DNA of 42,224 bases from an uncultured Collinsella sp. (GTDB taxonomy: Bacteria > Actinomycetota > Coriobacteriia > Coriobacteriales > Coriobacteriaceae), in assembly GCA_900544755.1 (NCBI GenBank), contig UQWQ01000009.1:1-42224 (forward strand). The letters are read 5' to 3'. Shown one piece after another: positions 6,158 to 12,909 of the stretch. Under the pieces are notes generated by a model. The model did not search any database and was not told where the DNA came from. It saw only the letters and a program-made list of their open reading frames with translations. Positions within the stretch are counted from its first letter, which is position 1; each line of letters starts with the position of its first letter. The translations under genes were made by a program, and so were the position numbers.

Positions 6158-8650
6158 ATGACGGTGTCGCAACAACCAAGTGCTATCGAGGTGCGTGGCG
6201 CGCGCGTCCATAACCTTAAGGACATCGATATCGATATCCCGCTGGGAAGGCTCGTGGGCATTGCCGGCGTGTCGGGGTCGGGCAAGAGTTCGCTGGCGCT
6301 GGGGGTTCTTTATGCCGAGGGCTCGCGCCGTTACCTGGAGGCGCTCAGCACCTATACCCGCCGACGGCTCACCCAGGCCGAGCACGCTCAGGTGGATGAA
6401 GTGCTGCACGTGCCGGCGGCGCTCGCGTTGCATCAGCGCCCTAGTGTGCCAGGCGTACGCTCGACCTTTGGCACCATGACCGAGCTCAACAACAGTCTGC
6501 GTTTGCTCTTTAGCCGCTGTGCCCATCACGTGTGCCCACATTGCGGGGCGCGTGTGGAGCCGAGCCTTAACGTGGCCGCAGGCCTGTCGCTCACGTGTTC
6601 GACATGCGGCCGCGAGTTCTACGCGCCGAGTGCCGAGGATTTGGCTTTCAATAGCGGCGGTGCATGCCCCACCTGTGGCGGTACCGGTGTCATGCGCGAG
6701 GTGGACGAGGCGAGCCTGGTGCCCGACGAGTCAAAGACAATCAACGAGGGCGCGGTGCTTCCCTGGGGCACGCTGATGTGGGACCTGATGAAGCAGGTGG
6801 CCGGCGAGATGGGCGTGCGTACCGACGTGCCGTTTAACCAGCTCACGCCTCAAGAGCGCGACATCGTGTTCCATGGCCCGGCGGTTAAGAAGCACATTCT
6901 CTACGTTCCCAAAAACGGCGAGGGCGCCACGCCGCTCGACTTTACCTATTACAACGCCGTCTATACTGTCGAGAATGCGCTCGCCAAGGTTAAGGACGAT
7001 AAGGGGCTCAAGCGCGTTGCACGCTTTTTGCGCGAAGGGCTGTGTCGTGACTGCGGAGGCACGCGTCTTGCCGAGGCCGCGCGCCAGCCCCAGGTGCGCG
7101 GCATCAATCTGGCACAGGCGGCGGCCATGACGCTGGGCGAGGCGATTGAGTGGGTGCGTGGGGTGCCCGCATCCTTGCCGACCGAGATGCGGCCCATGGC
7201 CGGGGACATCTGCGATTCGTTTTTGAGCACGGCCCGTCGCCTGATCGACCTGGGTCTCGACTACCTTTCGCTCGACCGCGCCGGTGCCACGCTGTCGACG
7301 GGCGAGCGCCAGCGCGTGCAGCTTGCCCGCGTGGTGCGCAACCGATCGACGGGCGTGCTGTATGTGCTGGACGAGCCTTCGATCGGCTTGCATCCTGCCA
7401 ATGTCGATGGCCTGGTGGGCGTGATGCGCGATCTGGTGGATGACGGCAACACCGTGGTTGTTGTTGACCACGACACGCGCGTGCTGGCAGAAGCCGACTA
7501 TCTGGTCGAGATGGGCCCCGTTGCCGGAGCAGGCGGCGGTCATGTGATCGCCGCCGGTACGGTGGGCGAGGTCGAACAATCGCAGGGTAGCCGCATCGCG
7601 CCGTTCTTGCGCTCGGACCCCAAGCGCTTGCGCCCGCAGGTGGCTGACGACGAAATGTTCGATCTAGGCCATATCCGCATGGCGACCGATGCCATCCATA
7701 CCGTCAAACCGCTCGAAGTCGATATCCCGCGCGGCCGCCTTGTCGCGGTAACGGGTGTTTCAGGTTCGGGCAAGACGACATTGGTGCTCGAGACGCTCAT
7801 CCCGGCGCTCAAGGCACAAGCGGCTGGCGAGCGCCTGCCGAGGCACGTGCGTTGGGTCGATGCCGAGGGCATCGCGCGCGCCAACCTGATTGACGCCACG
7901 CCCATTGGCGCCAACGTGCGCTCGACGGTGGCGACCTATGCCGACATCCATGATGAGCTGCGCCGCGCCTTCGCCCGCACGCCCGAGGCCAAGGCGGCAG
8001 GGTATAAGGCGGGTGCCTTTAGCTACAACACCGGCGCCTTGCGCTGTCCCACATGCGATGGCACGGGCTCGATATCGCTTGACGTGCAGTTTTTGCCCGA
8101 TGTCGAGATCGTCTGCCCTGCATGCCGTGGCTCGCGTTATGCAGACGCGGCTTCGCATATCCATCGCGAGGGCAAGGACGGGAGCCTACTTACGTTGCCG
8201 CAGCTCATGGACATGAGCGTGGACGAGGCCATCGACGCTACAGTGGGACTCAAGAAAGTTCAGACGCGCTTGCAGACCTTGCACGACCTGGGCTTGGGTT
8301 ATCTCACGCTCGGTGAGCCTACGCCGGCGCTTTCGGGCGGCGAGGCGCAGCGCCTTAAGCTTGCGAGCGAGATGGGTCGTGTGCAGGATGATGCCGTGTT
8401 CGTGTTCGACGAGCCCACGATTGGCCTGCATCCGCTCGATGTTCAGGTGTTGCTGAGCGTGTTCGACGGCCTTGTTGCCAAGGGCGCCACGGTTATCGTG
8501 ATCGAACACGACCTCGACCTTATCCGTAATGCCGATTACGTGATCGACATGGGCCCGGGCGGCGGTGACGCAGGCGGACAAATCGTCTGCACCGGCACGC
8601 CGGATGACACTGCGGCCTGCTCCGCAAGCGTCACTGGCCGCTACCTCTAG
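6158..8650 (+). CDS. UvrA2-type ABC ATPase lacking the UvrB-binding domain
   Basis: An 830-residue UvrA-family protein; canonical UvrA is about 940. It has two ABC ATPase modules: Walker A GVSGSGKSS (about 38-45) and GVSGSGKTT (about 530); signatures LSTGERQRVQLA (about 379-390) and LSGGEAQRLKLA (about 725); and DEPSIGLHP/DEPTIGLHP Walker B. Zinc-module cysteines are present (CPHC 126-129, CSTC 147-150, CPTC, CRDC, and CPTC/CPAC in the second half). Only 17 residues separate the first two CxxC pairs, where canonical UvrA inserts the UvrB-binding domain. Such class II proteins (Deinococcus UvrA2, DrrC-like self-resistance proteins) bind DNA without UvrB. A role in drug or DNA-damage tolerance is inferred. 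GGAAGGGG precedes ATG 6158. Confidence 0.88.
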   Translation: MTVSQQPSAIEVRGARVHNLKDIDIDIPLGRLVGIAGVSGSGKSSLALGVLYAEGSRRYLEALSTYTRRRLTQAEHAQVDEVLHVPAALALHQRPSVPGVRSTFGTMTELNNSLRLLFSRCAHHVCPHCGARVEPSLNVAAGLSLTCSTCGREFYAPSAEDLAFNSGGACPTCGGTGVMREVDEASLVPDESKTINEGAVLPWGTLMWDLMKQVAGEMGVRTDVPFNQLTPQERDIVFHGPAVKKHILYVPKNGEGATPLDFTYYNAVYTVENALAKVKDDKGLKRVARFLREGLCRDCGGTRLAEAARQPQVRGINLAQAAAMTLGEAIEWVRGVPASLPTEMRPMAGDICDSFLSTARRLIDLGLDYLSLDRAGATLSTGERQRVQLARVVRNRSTGVLYVLDEPSIGLHPANVDGLVGVMRDLVDDGNTVVVVDHDTRVLAEADYLVEMGPVAGAGGGHVIAAGTVGEVEQSQGSRIAPFLRSDPKRLRPQVADDEMFDLGHIRMATDAIHTVKPLEVDIPRGRLVAVTGVSGSGKTTLVLETLIPALKAQAAGERLPRHVRWVDAEGIARANLIDATPIGANVRSTVATYADIHDELRRAFARTPEAKAAGYKAGAFSYNTGALRCPTCDGTGSISLDVQFLPDVEIVCPACRGSRYADAASHIHREGKDGSLLTLPQLMDMSVDEAIDATVGLKKVQTRLQTLHDLGLGYLTLGEPTPALSGGEAQRLKLASEMGRVQDDAVFVFDEPTIGLHPLDVQVLLSVFDGLVAKGATVIVIEHDLDLIRNADYVIDMGPGGGDAGGQIVCTGTPDDTAACSASVTGRYL

Positions 8651-8654
8651 CAGA

Positions 8655-8685
8655 ATGTGACAAAGGGACAGTCCCTTTGTCACAT
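8655..8685. repeat. Palindromic repeat family 1, copy c
   Basis: A perfect palindrome: ATGTGACAAAGGGAC, a central A, then GTCCCTTTGTCACAT. It lies in the short gap between the convergent UvrA2 gene (stop 8650) and the second AAA ATPase (stop 8693), where it could act as a two-way hairpin. It is identical to copy d. Confidence 0.9.
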
Positions 8686-8692
8686 CCGATGC

Positions 8693-9793
8693 CTATTTCA
8701 CGCATTGAGCGGCGAGATAGTCGCGGAAGAACGGTAATTCAAAAGCGACGATTCCGCGCCCGCGTTCTCCAATGATGCCGGCGTCTATCATGCGGCGTCG
8801 GTAGCGGGAGACCTGTTGCGGCGAACGCTTAAGGCGCTCGACAAGGTCAGCGGTGGTGGACTCTTCTTCGTCGTCGAGCATGGCGATGAGAAATCGCTTG
8901 TCCTCCGCAGTGAGTTCCCGATAGGTCGCTGCGAGGATCCGGTCGTCCATTTCATCGCGTGCGATTTTGATTCCCTGGTCAAAGTCGCGAGATGATATTT
9001 CCCTCGAGTTGCTCGTGAGATCCCAGGCGCGGTAACCCACAAGCTGCAAAAGGAAAGGAAAGCCCGAAATCGAGCGAACGGCCTTATCGATTCCCTCGGC
9101 ATCCGCCAGACGGTCGTTTTCCTGGATCGTTCGGATCAAGGCCTCGCGTACATCGTAGTCGGCGATACGCCCCAGATGATATTGCTGGGCGCGACGAAGG
9201 AACGAGACCGTCTTGTGTTTCAGCAACGTCGAGACGTTGTTGGGAAGTCCCGCCATGAGTAGAGCGACGCGTTTCCCATCGGTCACAAAGTGCTGATACG
9301 TGGCTGCGAGCTGGATCATCTCGTCGAGCGTCGGGTCGACCTCATCAACCGTGACGAGTAGACCGGTGCCCGTTTCGTTGAGCTGGTCGATGATGTCGCT
9401 CATGCGATAACGCCAAGTCGAGGCATCGTGAACGCGATTGACCTCGATACTGCCGAGCGGCGCGATTCCGAGACCGGTGACTTCGAAGTTGTTAGACGGG
9501 TTGATGAGATGGCCTGCAGCACGTTTCGCCCCGAGCTCGATTTCCTCAAGCATTCCCGAGAGCGCGGTCGTCTTTACCGCTATCCAGCCGTGGGATTCCG
9601 CCCTTGTTGCGAGCGACGACATGAGAGCGGTTTTACCGGTTCCACGCGCGCCTGAGAAGATCGAGGTCAATTCCGGGCGTCTACGCTGGCTCAAGAAGGC
9701 ACGGTCCAAATCCCGAATAATCTGTTGTCTGCCGGCGAGATGGGCAGGAACCTCACCAAAACTGGGGGTAAACGGGTTCTCGAGATATTCCAC
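8693..9793 (-). CDS. AAA-family ATPase with C-terminal winged helix (paralogue 2)
   Basis: A 366-residue relative of the 4988 ATPase. It has an N-terminal NPFTPSFGEVPAHLAGR box, P-loop SGARGTGKT (about residues 46-54), Walker B LLVTVDEVD, the shared FLRRAQQYHLG and PFLLQLVGYRAW blocks, and a clear winged helix near the C-terminus (ADLVERLKRSPQQVSRYRRR). The start is a GTG at 9793, supported by AAAGGAG about 7 bases upstream; no in-frame ATG fits better. The winged helix suggests DNA binding coupled to ATP hydrolysis, as in Orc1/Cdc6-like or STAND-like proteins; the target is unknown. It converges on the UvrA2 gene. AT-rich DNA upstream (9800-9851) includes TTAAT-TCTG-ATTAA and probably holds its promoter. 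Confidence 0.8.
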   Translation of the reverse strand: MEYLENPFTPSFGEVPAHLAGRQQIIRDLDRAFLSQRRRPELTSIFSGARGTGKTALMSSLATRAESHGWIAVKTTALSGMLEEIELGAKRAAGHLINPSNNFEVTGLGIAPLGSIEVNRVHDASTWRYRMSDIIDQLNETGTGLLVTVDEVDPTLDEMIQLAATYQHFVTDGKRVALLMAGLPNNVSTLLKHKTVSFLRRAQQYHLGRIADYDVREALIRTIQENDRLADAEGIDKAVRSISGFPFLLQLVGYRAWDLTSNSREISSRDFDQGIKIARDEMDDRILAATYRELTAEDKRFLIAMLDDEEESTTADLVERLKRSPQQVSRYRRRMIDAGIIGERGRGIVAFELPFFRDYLAAQCVK

Positions 9794-9879
9794 AAGGCTC
9801 TCCTTTCACATCGCCGTTTAACTCCATTTTATTCTAGTTAATTCTGATTAAAAGCGACGGCTCGTTATTTGGTGCATCA

Positions 9880-9910
9880 ATGTGACAAAGGGACAGTCCC
9901 TTTGTCACAT
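9880..9910. repeat. Palindromic repeat family 1, copy d
   Basis: A perfect 31-bp palindrome identical to copy c. Read on the minus strand, its ATG TGA gives the final Met and stop codon of trmL (9905-9907), as copy a does for the TetM-like gene. Confidence 0.9.
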
Positions 9911-10504
9911 GCCGGGGAAGTCTGTCTGGCGCAGGGCCTCGTAGAGGACGATGGCGGCGCTGTTGGAGAGGTTGAGTGCACTAATGCGGTAGTCGGCCGG
10001 GTCGATAAAGTTGCCGCAGATATCCTGCCGAAGGATGGCTTCGTGGCTGTCCTCGGTATGTCCGAGCGCCTCCTCGTGGGCTTCCCAAGCCTCGGCGTTA
10101 TCGAGTGAGTCGCAATCGCGCAGCATCGGGATGCGCTCGCAGCATGCGGGCGCCGCAGCAAGCAGGTCTTCGGGAATCCCCGAGCTCTCGCTGCCAAAGA
10201 CCAGATAGTCACCGTCGCGGTAGGTGCTTTGCGCATAGGTGCGGCGCGCCTTTTTGGTCAGCAGATGCAGGCGACCATCGGCGGGAGAGAGACCGTTGCG
10301 CGCAAGGAAGTCCTCCCAGCCGGCATAAGTCGTCACGTCCAAGTTTTGCCAGTAGCCCAGGCCGGCGCGACGTACCGTCTTGTCATCGAGCGAAAAGCCC
10401 AGTGGCTCCACCAGATGCAGATGGGCGCCGGTGACCACGCAGGTACGGCCTATATTGCCCGTATTGGCCGGAATCTCGGGCGCATACAGCACGATATTGA
10501 ACAT
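9905..10504 (-). CDS. trmL: TrmL-type tRNA 2'-O-methyltransferase (SPOUT)
   Basis: A 199-residue SPOUT methyltransferase expected to 2'-O-methylate the wobble base (C34/U34) of some leucine tRNAs. It begins FNIVLYAPEIPANTGNIGRT, the family's N-terminal hallmark, and has the knot motifs FGSESSGIPEDLL and ALNLSNSAAIVLYEALRQ. TrmL is usually about 155 residues; here some 40 acidic, polar residues (CDSLDNAEAWEAHEEAL through DPADYRI) are inserted between the last two SPOUT motifs. ATG 10504 with AAGGAG seven bases upstream is chosen; the open frame extends 71 codons further 5' through a terminator hairpin. The stop codon lies within palindrome copy d. Confidence 0.87.
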   Translation of the reverse strand: MFNIVLYAPEIPANTGNIGRTCVVTGAHLHLVEPLGFSLDDKTVRRAGLGYWQNLDVTTYAGWEDFLARNGLSPADGRLHLLTKKARRTYAQSTYRDGDYLVFGSESSGIPEDLLAAAPACCERIPMLRDCDSLDNAEAWEAHEEALGHTEDSHEAILRQDICGNFIDPADYRISALNLSNSAAIVLYEALRQTDFPGM

Positions 10505-10527
10505 GAATCTCCTTGGCTCAGAACGAA

Positions 10528-10560
10528 AAACCACCACGAAGGGCACCTTCGTGGTGGTTT
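10528..10560. terminator. Intrinsic terminator between the CobW-like gene and trmL
   Basis: AAACCACCACGAAGG pairs perfectly with CCTTCGTGGTGGTTT across a three-base loop; A/T runs flank both sides. It ends the minus-strand CobW-family gene, so trmL needs its own promoter or readthrough. Confidence 0.88.
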
Positions 10561-10599
10561 GGCGGTTACGTAGGCGGAAAAATGCCCGCTTGGATAAAC

Positions 10600-11730
10600 C
10601 TAGGCGCGGTGCCAGTCGGTCAGGCAGGCATCGAGCGCGGCGATGAGCGCGTCCTTGTCCATATGACGGCCGATGATGCACAGGCTCGTCATGCGGTCGC
10701 CCGTCTCGTCGTCCCAAATTTGCATGATCTCGGGGTTCTCGTCGATGATCTTCTGCTTCTCGCCCTCGGGCGCCGAGTCGACAAACAGGCCGTTCTCCAT
10801 CAGGCGCATCTGGTGGCCGGCCTGCTCAAACATGTAGCACATATCCGGATCGCCGGTCTGCCACAGCGGACCCTTGACGCGAATGACCTCGTCGGGCCAC
10901 TCCTGCTCTACAAAGTCGGTGAACTTCTGCAGGTCAAACGGCTTGCGACGCGAGTACACAAAAGTCTCGATGTCGTACTCGAGCACCTCGGGGTCGTCGT
11001 GCTCCTCGGGATGCTCCATGGCCTCGATCCACGCGGCGGAGTTGTAGGCGCGCATAAAGTCGAAGCGGTCGGTGTCGAGCAGCTCCTCCATGGGGACCTC
11101 GCCGTTTTGGGCCTCGACAATCACGGCGTCCTTCTGCAGGCTGCGCACAATGGCCTTGAGCTCGGCGATCTGCTCGGGCGTGACGGTATCGGTCTTGTTG
11201 AGGATCAGCGTGGTGCAAAACTCGATCTGCTGGATGAGCAGGCTCTCGATGTCGTCCTCGTCGATATCCTCGGCTAGCAGGTCGCGACCGCCGTTGAACT
11301 CGTCGTACATGCGGGCACAGTCGACCACGGCCACGATGTTGTCGAGCGCGAGCTTGGGCTCGCCGCCCACCTTGGCCTCGTCGCAGAAGCTCGAGATGGT
11401 GTAGGCGATGGGGATAGGCTCGCAAATACCCGAGGCCTCGATGATGATGTAGTCGAACTTGCCCGAATCGGCGATGCCCTGAAGCTGGTTGGCCAGGTCG
11501 TCCGAAAGCGTGCAGCAGATGCAGCCGTTGGTGAGCGGGATGAGGTCGTCGGTCTCGGAAAGGCCACCGTCGGCGATAAGGCTGGCGTCGACGTTGATCT
11601 CGCCGATATCGTTGACGATCACGGCGGCGCGGATGCCGCCGTCGTTAGCGAGGATGTGGTTGAGCAGCGTGGTCTTGCCGGCACCGAGGTATCCGGTAAG
11701 CATGATGATCTTCACGGGTTTGTTGGGCAT
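10600..11730 (-). CDS. CobW/COG0523-family G3E GTPase (metallochaperone)
   Basis: A 376-residue P-loop GTPase. Walker A is GYLGAGKTTLLNHIL (about residues 13-27), followed by the metal-binding GCICCTL (CxCC, about 74-80), the switch region EASGICEP, and the base-recognition motif NKTD. A C-terminal CobW_C-like domain follows. Family members deliver zinc or cobalt to enzymes; the YeiR/YjiA/ZNG1 branch responds to zinc limitation. Which metal and client apply here cannot be told. ATG 11730 is preceded by AAAGGAGGGCAC; an upstream in-frame ATG at 11751 lacks a ribosome binding site. No Zur-like site was recognised upstream. Confidence 0.88.
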   Translation of the reverse strand: MPNKPVKIIMLTGYLGAGKTTLLNHILANDGGIRAAVIVNDIGEINVDASLIADGGLSETDDLIPLTNGCICCTLSDDLANQLQGIADSGKFDYIIIEASGICEPIPIAYTISSFCDEAKVGGEPKLALDNIVAVVDCARMYDEFNGGRDLLAEDIDEDDIESLLIQQIEFCTTLILNKTDTVTPEQIAELKAIVRSLQKDAVIVEAQNGEVPMEELLDTDRFDFMRAYNSAAWIEAMEHPEEHDDPEVLEYDIETFVYSRRKPFDLQKFTDFVEQEWPDEVIRVKGPLWQTGDPDMCYMFEQAGHQMRLMENGLFVDSAPEGEKQKIIDENPEIMQIWDDETGDRMTSLCIIGRHMDKDALIAALDACLTDWHRA

Positions 11731-11816
11731 GTGCCCTCCTTTGTTAGACATGGCTTACAGTTAAATCTTATGCCAAACGCCTGCTCTTATACCCACGTGC
11801 CGGCAAATAACACAGG

Positions 11817-12158
11817 CTACTCCCAGGCTCCCCACACATCGGGGCAATAACCGACGGTGGCCTTTTTGCCGTTGCGCACAATGGGCTCGGCTAGAACCTG
11901 CTGATTCTCGAGCAGTTTATCGAAGCGCTGGCTAGGGGTGAGGTGCTGGATGAGCGCGAGCGTCTCCTCGTCCTTAGCCTTGGGGTTGAGCAGCTTGTCG
12001 ATGCCGCCGACCGCCTGCATCACGCTCGTGAGCTCGCCCTTGCTCATCTCCTTTTCCTTAAGGTCAATAAACTGCACCTTAATGCGGCGCTCCTTAAAAT
12101 AGCGCTGGGCCTTCTTGGTGTCGAAGGACTTCTTGGTGCCAAAAATTTGCACGTTCAT
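11817..12158 (-). CDS. ArsC/Spx-family protein lacking the active-site cysteine
   Basis: A 113-residue protein of the ArsC/Spx/YffB thioredoxin-like family: NVQIFGTKKSFDTKKAQRYF at the start, RIKVQFIDLKEKEMSKGEL, and a C-terminal RNGKKATVGYCPDVW. In family members the redox Cys lies in the first loop (xNCDTxKKA in YffB, CxxC in Spx). Here the loop reads KKSFDTKKA, with Ser instead; the only Cys is near residue 105. It may be a binding protein rather than an arsenate or glutathione-linked reductase. The ribosome binding site is weak (GGAAC). It starts 16 bases after the flavoprotein stop and is probably cotranscribed with it. Confidence 0.85.
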   Translation of the reverse strand: MNVQIFGTKKSFDTKKAQRYFKERRIKVQFIDLKEKEMSKGELTSVMQAVGGIDKLLNPKAKDEETLALIQHLTPSQRFDKLLENQQVLAEPIVRNGKKATVGYCPDVWGAWE

Positions 12159-12174
12159 ATAATGTTCCGCCGTT

Positions 12175-12798
12175 CTAACGAATGAAGTTGGTCCTGGCGC
12201 GATCGGCTTCGGGGGCTTCGATGCCGGCGACCTGTCCTGCCTCGATGCAACGCAGGAGCCAGGCCATGTTTTTGCCGATATTTCGCATGGTGGCCAGACC
12301 CTCGGCATCTCCATCGGCCTCGCCCGGCATGGCGCCAAAGACGTTGTTCCAATAGGTGGAGGCGACCACGGGCATCTGGTTGATGGTGAAGTATTTATTG
12401 AGTACATCGAAGGTGGTCGACGTGCCGCCGCGACGGGCGACGGCGACCGCGGCACCCGGCTTGTGCGCAAAGGCCTTGCTGCCAGCATAGAATGCGCGGT
12501 CGAGGGCCGAGAGGATGCGTCCGCTGGGGTGCGCATAGTAGACGGGTGAGCCAAAGACAAAGCCATCTGCCTGCTCGGCGGCAACGATCAGCTCGTTCAC
12601 CACGTCGTCGTCAAAGGTGCAGCGGCAATCGAGCTTGCCGCACTGGCCACAGCCAATGCAGTCGCGAATGGGCTTGGCGCCCAGCTGGAACACCTCGGTA
12701 TCGATGCCCTCGGCATGCAATTGCTCGGCGACCTCGGCGAGCGCGCGGGCGGTGTTGCCGTTTGCCTTGGGGCTGCCATTGACCAAAAGAACCTTCAT
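12175..12798 (-). CDS. Flavodoxin-fold iron-sulfur flavoprotein / NAD(P)H-dependent FMN reductase
   Basis: A 207-residue flavodoxin-like protein. VLLVNGSPKANGNTARAL is the FMN phosphate loop; CIGCGQCGKLDCRC (about residues 47-60) carries a cysteine cluster like that of iron-sulfur flavoproteins (Isf), which bind a 4Fe-4S cluster next to FMN; GSPVYYAHPSG is the second FMN loop. It probably moves electrons in an anaerobe, as an oxidoreductase of unknown substrate. ATG 12798 is preferred over GTG 12801, with GGGAG upstream. It leads a two-gene unit with the ArsC-like gene. Confidence 0.87.
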   Translation of the reverse strand: MKVLLVNGSPKANGNTARALAEVAEQLHAEGIDTEVFQLGAKPIRDCIGCGQCGKLDCRCTFDDDVVNELIVAAEQADGFVFGSPVYYAHPSGRILSALDRAFYAGSKAFAHKPGAAVAVARRGGTSTTFDVLNKYFTINQMPVVASTYWNNVFGAMPGEADGDAEGLATMRNIGKNMAWLLRCIEAGQVAGIEAPEADRARTNFIR

Positions 12799-12865
12799 CA
12801 CAAACTCCCTCTGCTGTCGGTGACTTCTGCGGAGGATTATCGCACGAGCGGGCAGATGGCGTGGG

Positions 12866-12900
12866 GCGCGATGCGAAACGGGCTGTGTTTCGCATCGCGC
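12866..12900 (-). terminator. Long hairpin after the GGDEF gene
   Basis: GCGCGATGCGAAAC and GTTTCGCATCGCGC form a perfect 14-bp stem with a seven-base loop, nine bases past the stop of the minus-strand GGDEF gene and upstream of the flavoprotein. There is no long T run, so termination may be partial or factor-aided. Confidence 0.7.
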
Positions 12901-12909
12901 TCCATAACG

